NCBI GenBank assembly: GCA_012931725.1
Contig: CM022945.1
Span: 152,835,383-152,899,382, forward strand
From: Litsea cubeba
Lineage: Eukaryota; Streptophyta; Magnoliopsida; Laurales; Lauraceae
Length of the DNA: 64,000 bases
Reading direction: 5' to 3'
Numbering within the stretch: the stretch's first letter is position 1; each line of letters starts with the position of its first letter. Below are positions 10,984 to 23,000 of this stretch, piece after piece. The notes under the pieces are model-generated. The model had not been told where the DNA came from, made no database searches, and worked only from the letters and a program-made list of their open reading frames with translations. The position numbers were made by a program, and so were the translations under genes.

Positions 10984-13330
10984 ATGGCCGGTCACAAGTT
11001 TCAGTTAGAGACCCCTGAGGGTATAGCTAGATTCAGGGAGGTGTACAGTATCCTGGAGGAGGTCCGCCTCAGGCCGGTGGCTCCTTCCAACCACGCCCTG
11101 CGTTGCTTGTCCGGCGGCTGGATGTCGTTCCCCTTGATTTCTGTAATCGAGGGTGGGGTTAGGTTTCCCTTACACCCTTTGCTTAGGGATTGCCTTAGTA
11201 CTTGGTCTCTCGCCCCCTGCCAGCTGATGCCCAATGGCTACTAGGTCATTATGGGCACGGCCAAGCTAAACGAGGTTTTAGGAATCAACCTTGGTGTCCA
11301 TGACATCGAGGATGCATATGACATTTGTAAGGCCGGGGAGGCAACTACTACCTCAGGGTGAAACAGCTCCAGAAGGGCTTCGTCTCGGCCTTGGAATATT
11401 CAAATAAGAAAGCCGAGGATGACCTCTTCGGCATCTCGGGGGACTGGGAGCTCGGCACCGGCGAGGACACACATGGTCCCGCGCCAACTCGGGGTCGTCC
11501 CAAGTAAATATCGTCCCTCGTTTTTGCTCATTTTATTCACCCTTCGAATTGCCGAACTGAGTCTTTTCTTATCGTGCAGATCTGCGAGAGAGGCAGCGTC
11601 GTGCGGCGCGTGATAGCTGGAAGAAGGACGTAGTTGACCATAAAAAGGTTGAAAAATATACCGGGTACGAGAGCAGGTCGGCCTGGAAGCTATTGGGCTA
11701 CACGGCGAGGTACCGCGGTCACTACAAAAGGGTCGAAACAGCGCAGGGGGATGAGCCGCAGACAGGCGAACCCTCCATGACATTAGCCGTAGCTGGGGGT
11801 GTTCCGCCGACCGATCCCATTGCTCGCCGGATTGCATCTGGTGCCGAGGCGTCTACCTCTGCCAGTTCAGGATCTGTAAGCCTGACAGAGGCCGTAGAGG
11901 CTTATTCTTCTGACCAAGGAGAAGGGATGGAAGAAGATCTACCTTCGTTGAAAACCAAAGTCCTGATGGCCAGATTCAAGCGCCGGTCTTCTTCTTCAGC
12001 AGCGGCTTCTTCTGCCAGTACCCGTGCAGCCTCGGGCCCGGACAGAACAGCGGTCTCTTCTGCCCTTATTATCTCCCCAGGTGTGGGAACCCAGAGATAT
12101 TCTCCTGACAGTACGAGGGATGGATCTCCGCCGAGTAAGAGGTCCAAGGCGGGGGAGGGAGACCCTGGGGCTCAGAAGGCCCAAAAGGACAGGGGGTCTG
12201 CGCGCGTCCCTATGGGAAGGCTCCTCCCGAAAAGAGTGCACCGGTGGACAAGGCTCCTCGCAAGAAGAGGCTCGAAATGAGTGGACCTTCAGGGGAAAGC
12301 TCTCGGTCGGTCTCGGGATCCCGTCCCCTCGTGCTGGCTCCATGGAGGCCGAGGTTGGAGACTTAGCCCGGGAGGCCCTTGAATGTGGAGGACCGGGTAG
12401 CGGGGAACTCCTTAGCCATTTGGGTGCTCGCAAAGGCCTGCACCCTCTCGCGTAACATGGAGCATCATGCGAAGTATGACAATGAGAGTCTACTGGCCTC
12501 GACGATTCAGGCTTCTCTTATAGTAAGTATTTCTCAGGTAGCTCTTAACAAATTCTATCTCGGCTTTTCACATCTAACATAACTTTCTTTTGCAGAATAT
12601 TTAGAGGCTCCAGTTGGTCATAGAAAAGAGCGATAAGAACGTCTCCAGGGTCTCCCAGCCGGAATCCGAAAGGGAGAAGCTCAAGAAGGACTTGGTGGAT
12701 TGTCAAAGTAGGTTGGCCGGTTTGACGAGGAACAACGCGGAGCTGACTACAGAAATGGAAGTGGCGTTGACCAACATCACCGACCTAACGGCCAAGACTC
12801 ACGAGATGAAAGGGGAGATCCGGTTGAAGACAAAGAGGATGCTCGAATTGGAGGCTGAGCTGGAAAAAAAAGGGCCGAGTCGGCAGCCAAATTGGCGAGA
12901 CAGAAGTCTGAGCTGGAGCGGTCACTGAAAGAAAATGCCGACCTCAAGTCTTCGCTTCAGGCTGAAGTCCATGCTGCTTTCCAGAAGGGAGTGGACCGAG
13001 CCACGGAGGACTACGAAAGACGGGTGGGGGAGATACTCTCTCCTGTTTGAGGAAGGATGCCGGGCTGCATTGAAAGAGGCGGGGGTTCCTGTAGATCATC
13101 CGGTCTATCAGAACCTCCCGAAGTATTCAGGCCTGGAATCAGAATCGAGCCCTGCCCCCTTTCCTAAGAGCCCCCGGGTCGAAGCGCCTGCTGCTGACGC
13201 CCCTCTGGACGGTGCTCCATCTATTCCTCCTGTGGATGTCCCAGAAACGACTGTGCTGATTGCCGAAGAGCCAAAAACGACCGCGCCTGTTGCCGAGGCG
13301 GCCGGGGAAACAATGAGGACATTGCTCTAG
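10984..13330 (+). pseudogene. Antisense gene of Tat element I, Transposase_28-like plus coiled coil (decayed)
   Basis: Starts MAGHKFQLETPEG at 10984. The segment VRFPLHPLLRDCLSTW...LMPNGY matches the pattern I know from the Transposase_28 family (putative gypsy-type transposon, PF04195). Exons as I read them: 10984-11503, 11580-12522 and 12596-13330, with donors GTAAAT and GTAAGT and acceptors GCAG. Exon 2 holds a Ser/Ala-rich acidic linker with a basic stretch; exon 3 is a long heptad-rich coiled coil (SEREKLKKDL...ELTTEMEVAL...) ending in a Pro/Ala tail. Damage: in-frame TAG at 11242, frameshifts near 11343, 12205, 12870 and 13048, and TAG at 12602. A polyadenylation signal follows at 13444. 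Its role is unknown; it is antisense to the retrotransposon, so it cannot be part of the gag-pol RNA. Extra ORFs in this position are known in the Tat group. Confidence 0.7.
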
Positions 13331-14510
13331 CCTCCGGGGACTGCGTTTGCCGAAGTCTTTTTCTTGTAGTTTTTTGAATACTTTTTGATAGTATATCCTG
13401 CTTTCGAATTGTAACCTTTCACCTTGTATACGGAAAATAAGTTAATAAAACTGGGCTCTTTGCTCCTTTCATACACTTGTTCTTCTTTCTGTTGTTCTTG
13501 TTCTTGTTTTTGTGAATCCTTTTTCCTACGACACTTTTCTTTTCTGCAATTCTCGTCCTTGGTTAGGCCAAGTGTTTCAGTTCGGCTAAATTGGTGGCTT
13601 GTGGTAGGAAGATTGCATGAGTTGGGACGAGGATACCTGGCGGTCTTCACTGTTATCCGTCCTGGTATCCCTCATTCCGAGGCTCATAAATGTACTAAGT
13701 ACAGTCGTAAGATCAATGTGGAAAATAAGCAGATGACTCCACCTGGCATCATCCGATTAGCCAGTCAACTCATAGGTAACGCGCGCCGCACGGGGAGCCA
13801 TGGGGGGGCATACTCCATAAATGGGGTCTTGGAACCCTAGCCTCCTTTCCCCCTATAAGTAGAGGCTCTCCTCTTTTTCGCGTTCACCATTGCCTCGAGT
13901 AGGGGAGATGAGTCGGCCAAGGAAGAGAGACCCACATCAGTGGCCCCTACGTTCCTCACAGTCATGGAGATCTGCTTGCTCCCGCCAGATACTCTGGTGG
14001 TTTCATCCCTCAGGAGTCCTTCAAAAACCCTTGCTCTGTGTGAACCTTTTGCGACCGAAAACAACTCCGGGAAAGGTCGTGACCGGCCATCGTGGACCAC
14101 GCGCCCTCTGAATCTGGTCACCATGGACCACGCGCTCTCTGAACGCGGGCCTTTAATCAACTCCTGCCGATGCGGCTGGGTGGAGATCAGCTCTTGTCGA
14201 TGCGGCTGGGAGTTGGTCGCGAACTTGGTCTGACCAACCATAGGGTCCTGTGGAGATCCAAGCATCTGCAGTGATCCGGGAGGCTTGTTTGCAAATTTTG
14301 GTCTCACTGACCACAGGGTATTGTAGAGCTCTCGGCGTTGAGGACCAATGAAGAGTAGTGCCTTCATGCTTTCTTTTTTGTTTTTAGAGGACTGTGAGCC
14401 TCCTTACTGTACTTTCTGTTGTTTTTCTGCAACGCATGTCATGAAATTCGTCTTAGGCCGAGATGAATCAGTCTTAGGCCGCTATTGGCTGAGGTGAACC
14501 TGAAGGGACT
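13331..14510. other. Spacer between antisense gene and tandem array of element I
   Basis: Non-coding 3' region of the element. It holds the polyadenylation signal of the antisense gene and two near-identical GATGCGGCTGG-containing segments at about 14165-14215. A 176-codon open frame on the minus strand (13837-14367) has no family resemblance and looks accidental. Confidence 0.5.
13444..13449 (+). terminator. Polyadenylation signal of the antisense gene
   Basis: AATAAA preceded by AAAATAAG and followed by T-rich sequence, about 115 bp after the stop codon of the antisense gene. It fits a plant near-upstream element for an RNA made from the plus strand. Confidence 0.45.
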
Positions 14511-14918
14511 GGGTGTATGAACCCAAGGTTTTGAGAAGCCTGGGTGTATGAACCCGAGGTCAGTCTCAAGGCGTATGAACCCGAGATTTAGAGAAGCCTG
14601 GGTGTATGAACCCGAGGTCAGTCTCAGGGTGTATGAACCCGAGATTTAGAGAAGCCTGGGTGTATGAACCCGAGGTCAGTCTCAGGGTGTATGAATCCGA
14701 GATTTAGAGAAGCCTGGGTGTATGAACCCAAGGTCAGTCTCAGGGTGTATGAACCCAAGATTTAGAGAAGCCTGGGTGTATGAACCCGAGGTCAGACTCA
14801 GGGTGTATGTACCCAAGATTTAGAGAAGCCTGGGTGTATGAACCCGACGTCAGTCCCAGGGTGTATGAACCAAAGATTTAGAGAAGCCTGGGTGTATGAA
14901 CCCGAGGTCAGTCTCAGG
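14511..14918. repeat. 58-bp tandem repeat array, seven units, in the 3' region of element I
   Basis: GAGAAGCCTGGGTGTATGAA recurs at 14533, 14591, 14649, 14707, 14765, 14823 and 14881, an exact 58-bp period. Each unit carries two copies of GGGTGTATGAACCC, whose arms GGGT/ACCC can pair. The array sits between the end of pol and the 3' LTR, the hypervariable 3' region from which satellites are known to arise in Tat/Ogre elements. Confidence 0.9.
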
Positions 14919-15012
14919 TATCTTCGCTGCTGCCGAACTCCACAACTTGATGACGCGAATTGATGACAGAATGAAGGCTTCTTTTATTGATCGCGGAATT
15001 TTGATTACAATT

Positions 15013-16525
15013 CTAGAAAAAGAACTTCTTGAGGTGGGTTGCATTCCATGGTCGCGGCAACTGCCTGCCATCCATGTCCTCCAGTTTGTACGACGATTGT
15101 CCTGCTATTGATATCTCTTTGAACTGGCCATGCCAATTTGGAGCTAGTTTACCTTCGTTTGGGTTCTTATCAGCCGGGAGCGTCTTCTTCAAGACCAGCT
15201 CTCCTACCGAGAACCTTCTCTCTCTGACCCTTTCATTGTATCCTTTGGCAAGCCGTCGCTGGTAGTAGGCCAGTCGTATGGCTGCTGCTTCCATGTGCTC
15301 GTCTGCCAATTCTAGTTCCATGGCCAGGTTCATCTCGTTTCGGCCTTGATCAACAAGTTCTGTTCTCAGGGTTGGGAGGCCAATCTCAAGGGGAATAACT
15401 GCTTCCATCCCATAGGTTAAAGAGAACAGTGTCGCCGAAGTGGAACGCCTCGGGGTTGTCCTGTACGCCCATAGGACACTAGGGAGCTCCTCCACCCATC
15501 TTCCTTTTGCCCAGTCGAGTCGCTTTTTCAGTCCATCAAGCAATACTTTGTTAGAGATCTCGGCCTGGCCATTGCTCTGCGGGTACGCCGGGGTGGAGTA
15601 GTGGTTTCTGATGCCGTGCTTTTGACAGAAGCTTTTGAAAAGATTTGAGTCGAACCGAGTTCCATTGTCCGAGATCAAAGTTCTAGGGATGCCAAACCTT
15701 GTAATGATATTCTTCCATACAAAATTCTTTGAATCCCTTTCGGTGATGGAGGACAGCGGCTCTGCTTCTATCCACTTGGTGAAATAATCAGTAGTAACTA
15801 TCAACCATCTCTTATTTCCTGGAGCCCGGTGGAGAGGTCCCACGATATCCAGTCCCCACTGGGCGAAGGGCCACGGGCTGGAGAGGGGACTTAAGTCCCG
15901 CGCCGGCTGATGGAGGGAATGGGAGAACTTCTGGCACTTCTCGCACTTCCTGGCATATAGCTGCGCTTCCTTCTGCATATATGGCCACCAGTAACCCTAG
16001 CTGATAGCTCGGGTATGCCAGTGACCGTCCTCCGATATGGCTTCCACAAATCCCTTTGTGAATCTCGTACAGAAAATCGTCAACCTTGCTCGGATGAACA
16101 CATTGGAGGTAGGGGCTGGTGAAAGATTTTCTGTAGAGCTTGCCTTCGGGAGACAGCCAGAATCGAGCTGCCTTGAGCCTGATTCGGTGAGCCTCATTTT
16201 TATCTTCAAGGACCTTATCATCCTTGAGGTAGGAAGCGATCGGGTCCATCCAGCTCGGGCTGAGATCAAGGCATAAAATCTGCCGAGATGGATGGAGCTC
16301 TAAGCTTGATCTTTGCAACGACCCGATCTCAACAGTTCTTTTCTTTCCTGCTTCGACAGCGGAGGCCAGGTTTATGAGGGCATTAGCATACGAATTAGTG
16401 TCCCTGGCGATTTGCCTGACTTCGGCTGTCTGGAATTGAGTGAGGAGTTTCTTTGAGAGGGCTAGATAAGCCGTCATCCTGTCGTCCCGGGCTTGGTAGT
16501 CCCCAGCTAGTTGGCTTGTCACCAA
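15013..16525 (-). pseudogene. Integrase (and end of archaeal-type RNase H) of Tat element I, broken
   Basis: The minus-strand frame from 16525 begins with the rest of the second RNase H (LVTSQLAGDYQARD..., then YANALINLAS, where the conserved final Asp of the ADAL motif is Asn). It continues with the connection region and the zinc-binding start of integrase (HKGICGSHIGG). The frame then shifts near 16010, and a TAG occupies a position before GYWWP that is usually Gln. From 15978 a 321-residue frame covers CEKCQK, the core Asp in GLDIVGP, SDNGTRFDS, and the Glu region in QSNGQAEISNKVLLDG, then the C-terminal domain ending KKFFF. DNA cutting and joining during integration would be its function; this copy cannot make it whole. 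Confidence 0.82.
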
Positions 16526-17092
16526 TTATGAGTCGCTGAAAACCACTAATTGTTGGGCTCCGAGGATTTTAGCACTGTTTAGTCCCGCTATTAGGGCCTC
16601 GTACTCAACTTCATTGTTTGTTGCTTTGAAGTCTAGGGTCAGAGCTTGTTCTATGACCAGTCCTTCTGGCGATTGGAGGACCACGCCGGCACCGGCTCTC
16701 TTGGAAGTAGATGAGCCGTCGACGAAGACTTTCCATGCGGAGTCAATGGCTAGGCTCTGAGACAGTTCATCGACCTCGGTGACTCCGTTTTCCTGCTCTC
16801 TGCGCCCCAGTTCGGTGCCAGACTGGGTTGGTGCCGAACTCAGAGACGAACTTGATAATGAAGTCTGCCAAAATCTGGGCCTTGATCGCAGTCCTGGGCT
16901 GATAGTGGATATCATACTGTCCCAGTTCGACTGCCCACTTGGAGATTCTACGTGAAAAGTCAGCTTTCTTGAAAATAGACCTGAGTGGGTGCTCCGTAAC
17001 AACCACAATGGTATGAGACTAGAATTAATGAGAGAGCTTCCGAGAGGCACCGACGAGTGCCAACGCGAGCTTCTCTAACAATAGGTATCTAG
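16526..17092 (-). pseudogene. RNase H end and archaeal-type RNase H start of Tat element I
   Basis: Reading in from the junction at 17092, the minus strand gives LLLEKLALALVGASRKL, the tail of the first RNase H, then TEHPLRSIFKKADFSRRISKWAVELGQYDI and the connection. The second, archaeal-type RNase H starts at WKVFVDGSSTSKRAGAG with the first Asp intact, the Glu in NEVEYEALIAGL, and the Asp in VFSDS. Directly after SDS a TAA takes the place of a Gln that is nearly invariant in this family (16526-16528). Possession of this second RNase H separates the Tat lineage from other Gypsy elements. A frameshift lies around 16800-17000. The other half of this gene is at 42984 and up. Confidence 0.8.
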
Positions 17093-20059
17093 TGTCACGT
17101 CCCCCGAACCCGATTAAAGAAATAACCGGATCCGGAGAGTGAATTTTAGGACTATTTAAAAATTTTATCCTTTGGGTCCACGAATCGTAGTCCGCGGTGA
17201 GGATTTAATATTTCAAACCTCAAACCTCATGTGGTACAATACAAATAGAGTCCCAACAACTCTAGACATATAAAATCTCAAGCAATGGATAATAATCTCA
17301 TTAAATTAAAGTTTGTAAGAAAGAGAAACAGAACTAAAAAGTTAAATAATTTATTACAATGGCCAACCCACTAAACATGGCCAATCAAAGAAACAGAGTC
17401 AATGTAATATAAGGTTCGACGAGAGAAATAATAAATGAAAGATATTCTAATGAAACCAAGTGTATCTCTCTCTCGTGCCAGGATATGATGATGCTACTCT
17501 ACGTCATCGGCACACCACTCTCGTGCCTCCTCAGCTGGTTGGAGATCCTCTGGGATCTCCTCACCTGCCTGCTCCTCATAGAAGAATTCACCTGATGTGT
17601 CTGCACATCAAGGAACAAAGTCAACGACATGTTGAGCAATAGATATACAAAACATAATAAACACAACATGCATCAAGTGTAGAGTAATGACAAGTATAAG
17701 ATCAAATGAATACAAAAATATGAAGCTAGGCATAAAGCGAGATTAATGAACAGAAACAATAACAGGAATCCTAGCAATCATCTAACAATAACCACTATCC
17801 ATGCAAATGCAAGCAAGACAAGCAAGAGGGAGACTCCGAGGATGTCCTATGCCACCTCCCGGGGTACCAGTAACAATCCCCTTGGACTACTGATACCATA
17901 GTCCGACTCCAGTGGGATCCTAGCTCCCTATCCTGGGAATAGCAGCACGGTCCTAGCCCGCTCCCAGCTATTCAACGCCATGGACGCCGTCCTACGCCGA
18001 CTGCCCACCCCGACAACCGGAGTAACCGATTCGTCATTAAATCCCAAACTGCAGATGGCCATGATATGCAAACAATAATAAAGTGGTTTTGACTCAATAA
18101 CAGACAAGACAAGCAAGTCTGGCTAGTTCCAAGTACAAGACAAGTTCTTAGGGATTATCTTATTCAAGACGATACAAGACAAGCGAAACACATGATAATC
18201 CCCTTCCATTACTAGCCAGTCATGTTCATCAATACAAGACACGGGTTCCTATGGTACACTCTAAGTCAAGTCCAAGTCCTAAATTTTATAAGAATTTATG
18301 TTTCATAATTGATTACGTGTTTTATGCCAAGAGAGTGTACAAGGAGAATGTTATCAACGGATACAAATCACAAGTCAAGGAAGAATTACAATCCAATCCT
18401 AGGCAAGTGGTGTCATCCCTGTATCCTACGTATTCTAACGGAATACATGTGGAAATTGAATCAATGATGCTTTTAGGATAATTCCTTGGTGTACAATCAT
18501 GTTGAACATCATTAAATTCAACTCCATGTGCATTCGGTTACACTACGTGTAATACACGAATACCTAGACAACCCATCGAATTCACACCAAGCACGTGATT
18601 CGATTCCATTCCCATTAATGGTCAAGTGAGAGTAAATTGATGGTTTCCAACATCTAAGGCCCAAACCTAGGTTACCGGTCTTATTTCCAATAAAACTTGA
18701 ACTGGATCAATAATCCAAGTATTTACATCACTTTTCGATCTCCGATCGTGATAAAACTAGAACCATTGGATTCTACGTCTCAAGGGCTTTCCAACGATAT
18801 ATTATATGTAGAAATCCAACGGGCGGATCGAAAGTTACAGGTCTTCGAAGTTTCCAAGTGCTGTCAGAAAATTACCCTCCGATCGATCGGACGTACTGTG
18901 CGATCGATCGGACCTGTACACCTCTCAGTTAACACACAGTCCGATCGATCGGAGGTACAGTCCGATCGATCGGACGTACTGTGCTGTAACCCGAAAATGG
19001 GTTTTCTGCCCCGTTTTCCTCCAGCCAAACCATGGCAAACCTGCAGAAAATGAGCCTCCTGCTCCCCAATCATCACAATCATCATCCTCATCCATTCTAT
19101 CAATTTAAAAAAAAAGGGCTACCAATTTAACAATTAATCTCATTCATTCCATAAACCTAACCTAACGTTAAAAATCCCTAAATCAATATCAAAACATGCT
19201 TGGAATTAGAGGGGAAATCTATTAGAATCATAACCAATCAATAATAAAATAACACACATGTTTATGATGCAATGCATATCTACTTGCCTCAACCAAGACG
19301 AAGATTGGAAATGGGTGAAATTTGAGGAGAAGCTTTTCTACCCTCAAAATCACAATCTACCCCGATCAAACACAACCTAATATATCAAGGGGAAGAAAGA
19401 AACGAAAAGAATCAAGATCGGACCTAAATCTAACCAAAAGGCATAAGATTGAAAAAGATGAAGGTGGGAGAATGCTTACCAAACTTACACCGGAAGCAAG
19501 AGGGGATCGCGAGGATGAACTCTAGCGGATCGGATCTCCGAATAGGGTTTTCTAGGGCTGAGATCTGGCTTGAGAAAGGAAGAGGAAGAAAGAAATGGCT
19601 GCGGTTCTTCGTCGGTTGCAGAGAATGAAATGAATTTAGGGTTAGGCTTTCGTTTAAGAAGACAATTAAGGGGAAAAGACCGAATCGCCCCTTTAAGTGG
19701 GTCCGGTGAAAGAATGGACCACTTGAAAGGTTTCTGATCGCCGGATCGCGATGAGTCAAGAGATAAAAGTCATCAGAACGACGAGACCTTTCCAACGAAC
19801 CCATAAATCACGGCGTTTGGAATATTTCGGAAAAACACTCAATTTTCCCTAAATTGCAAACTACCCGCCTGCTATGATCAAACGAACTCGGAATCAAACG
19901 AAACTTCGCAAATACTATTCTAATGCTAAAAGAAACTCGCTCATAATCTAAACCCACTTAAATATCTAAAATATAATTAAATAAAATAATAACAAATTAA
20001 AACGGGTCAACGGGCCGGGTTTTGGGCCCAACTGACCTAGTAAGTTCACGGACCTTACA
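17093..20059 (-). repeat. 3' LTR of Gypsy III
   Basis: A 2,967-bp repeat with TG...CA ends, collinear with 32534-34198 plus 41676-42983. Differences seen by eye are scattered substitutions and 1-bp indels, so insertion was fairly recent compared with element I. It holds palindromic CCGATCGATCGG elements (18879-18973) and no plausible gene; several short open frames occur in both LTRs by chance. Confidence 0.9.
18879..18973. promoter_or_regulatory. Two pairs of CCGATCGATCGG palindromes, 21-bp spacing
   Basis: Palindromes start at 18879, 18900 (first base changed to G), 18941 and 18962. Within each pair the spacing is 21 bp. They are separated by CGTACTGT- or AGGTACAGT-like linkers, themselves related as inverted copies. 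The 5' LTR copy has the same block at 41802-41900 with two substitutions. On the minus strand an AT-rich TATA-like stretch follows at about 18796-18808. The layout suggests paired binding sites for a dimeric factor in the U3 promoter. Confidence 0.55.
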
Positions 20060-20068
20060 ACTCTCACA
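20060..20068 (-). other. Polypurine tract of Gypsy III
   Basis: The minus strand reads TTGTGAGAGT immediately before the 3' LTR start TGTAAGGTCC. It is short and interrupted by pyrimidines, but its position is right for the plus-strand primer. Confidence 0.4.
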
Positions 20069-23000
20069 AATAAAAAGAACATTTGGTCTCCCAAATGCCT
20101 AAACATACCTCATCTGGAAAAAGATAGGGGTACACCTTCAGAATCTGATCCTTCAGCTCCCACGTTGCTTCCTCTGGACTGTGATTCTCCCACTGTACCT
20201 TGACCCATTGGATGGTCTTAGTACGCAACAGTACCTCCTTAGTGTCGATGATCTGTGCTGGACGCTCCACGTAGGTGACATCTGCCTGAAGCTGAAGTGG
20301 CTCGTGCTGCAACACGTGGGTGGGATCTGGAATGTACTTCCGAAACATTGAGACATGAAATACGTCGTGCACACCCGCTAACTCTGGCGGTAGCACTAGA
20401 CGATAAGCCACGTCTCCAATCTTGCTCTTAATCTCAAATGGTCCCACAAACCTCTTGGCAAGCTTCCCTTTCTGTCCAAATCTGACAACACCTCTCATCG
20501 GAGACACTTTCAGGAAAACCATATCCCCCACTTGGAATTCTAAAGGTCTCCGCCTCTTGTCTGCATAGCTCTTCTGACGATCCCGTGACTCCTTCATTCG
20601 CATCTGAACAACTCTGACATTCTCACTGGAATCAGCAATCTTTGAGGGGCCATGAAAACTCCGAACTCCAACTTCCTCCCAACATGCTGGGGTTCTGCAT
20701 CTTCTTCCATACAATGCCTCAAATGGTGCCATACCAATACTTGAATGATAGCTGTTATTGTAGGCAAACTCACATAGAGGCAAACTCTCATCCCAACTCT
20801 CCTTGAAATCCAAAACACATGCTCTAAGGAGATCTTCCAATGTCTGGATTATACGCTCTGACTGTCCATCTGTCTGAGGGTGGTAAGCTGTGCTGAACTT
20901 CAACTGAGTTCCCATAGATGACTGGAAAGTAGACCAAAATCGAGAGACAAACTTAGTGTCTCGATCGGACACTATGGACTTAGGCACTCCATGCAACTTG
21001 ACTATATTGTCCCTGTACATCTTAGTCATCTTATCCATAAACTGACCAGTCTTAAATGGCAAGAAATGCGCTGATTTAGTCAGTCTATCAACAATCACCC
21101 AAATAGCATCATTGCCTTTCTTGGTATTCGGCAACCCTGACACAAAATCCATGGTGATATTCTCCCATTTCCACTGTGGAATTTCCAACGGGTGAAGTAA
21201 ACCAGGAGGCTTCTTGTGCTCTGCCTTAATCTGCCGACAAGTCATACATCTGGAGACAAATTCTGCAATCTCTTTCTTCATTTTCACCCACCAATAGTGA
21301 TTCTTCAAATTCTGATACATCTTGGTGCTCCCTGGGTGAATAGAATATCGGGTATGGTGCGCATCTGTCATCAACTCTGACTTGATGTCTTGAACATTTG
21401 GCACACACAACCTATCCTACAGTACAAAAACTCCCTCTATCAATTTGAACTCTGGCTTGTCATCCACATGATCAATGATTCTCTGAATTTCTGGATCATC
21501 CTGCTGGCATTCCTTGATCCTGTTAACTATTTCTGGCTCCCAAACTCCCATTATAGCAACTAGGACCATCTCATTGACTGGCCAGACTTCCATATCCATA
21601 TCTCTGAATTGCTCCATCCATCTCCATTCAGGCATTATACATCCACTAAATGCTGCCTTCCTACTAAGAGCATCTGCTACCACATTCACTCTTCCAGGAT
21701 GGTACTTGATCGGAAAATCATAATCCTTTATGTACTCCATCCATCTCATCTGCCTGCTATTCAGATCACCCTATGTAAACAGGTATTGCAGACTCTTGTG
21801 ATCTGTATGCACCTAAAATCTCTCTCCATATAAATAATGCCTCCACAACTTCAATGCAAACACCACTGCTGCTAATTCCAAGTCATGTGTGGCATACTTC
21901 TTCTCATGATCTTTCAATTGCCTTGATCCATATGCTATCACCTTGTCATGCTGCATGAGAACACATCCCAAACCTACTCCTGATGCATCTGTGAAAATCA
22001 CAAATCCTCCACTTCCAGCGGGTAAGGCAAGTATAGGTGCTGTAGTCAATCTAGTCTTTAGCTCTTGGAAACTCTTTTCACACCCCTCCATCCACACAAA
22101 CGGAATATCCTTCCTCGTCAACTTAGTCAACGGAGATGCTATAGTAGAGAACCCTTTCACAAACCTCCTGTAGAAACCTGCAAGTCCAAGAAAGCTACGA
22201 ATCTCCGCTACATTCCGCGGGCTACTCCAATTGACAACTGCTGCAATCTTCTTGGGATCCACTGTCAGTCCTTCCTTAGAGATTATATGGCCCAAAAATG
22301 CCACTTGTTCCAACCAAAACTCACATTTGCTCAACTTTGCATACAGTTGGTTATCCCTCAAAAGCTGCAAAGAAGTTCTCAACTGATGCTCATGCTCCTC
22401 CTTAGTCTTTGAGTACACCAATACATCATCAATGAAGACTACCACAAACTGATCCAAGAAAGGAGCAAATGCCTTATTCATCAAAGCCATAAAAACTGCT
22501 GGAGCATTTGTCAATCCAAGGCATTACGAGAAACTCAAAATGTCCATATCTCGTCCGGAATGCAGTCTTAGGAACATCTTCCTTTCTGACTCGCAACTGA
22601 TGATAACCAGAACGCAGATCTATCTTTGAAAAGAATTGGGCTCCCTACAACTGATCGAATAGCTCATCGATCCTTGGTAACGGGTACTTGTTCTTAACAG
22701 TCATCTGGTTCAACTGTCTATAATCTATGCACATCCGCATAGTCCCGTCCTTCTTCTTCACAAATATTACCGGAGCTCCCCATGGTGAAACACTAGGCCT
22801 AATAAAGCCCTTATCCAACAGATCTCCAATCTGAGTTTTCAACTCTTTCAATTCTGCTGGTGCCATCCTATACGGGGCCTTTGAAATAGGTGCTGTCCCT
22901 GGCTGCAATTCTATCGTGAAACCCAACTCACGAACAGGTGGCAAACCAGGAATCTCATCCTGAAACACATCCGGGAATTCTCGCACCACTGGAATCTCAT

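Noticed and set aside
13837..14367. A 176-codon minus-strand open frame in the 3' region of element I
   Set aside because: It includes a direct internal repeat (SQPHRQELI-type), has no domain pattern, and lies in non-coding spacer.
18697..19053. A 118-codon plus-strand frame with repeated Arg-Ser-Ile-Gly residues in the Gypsy III LTR
   Set aside because: The repetition is the translation of the palindrome array; the frame is not kept in the other LTR.
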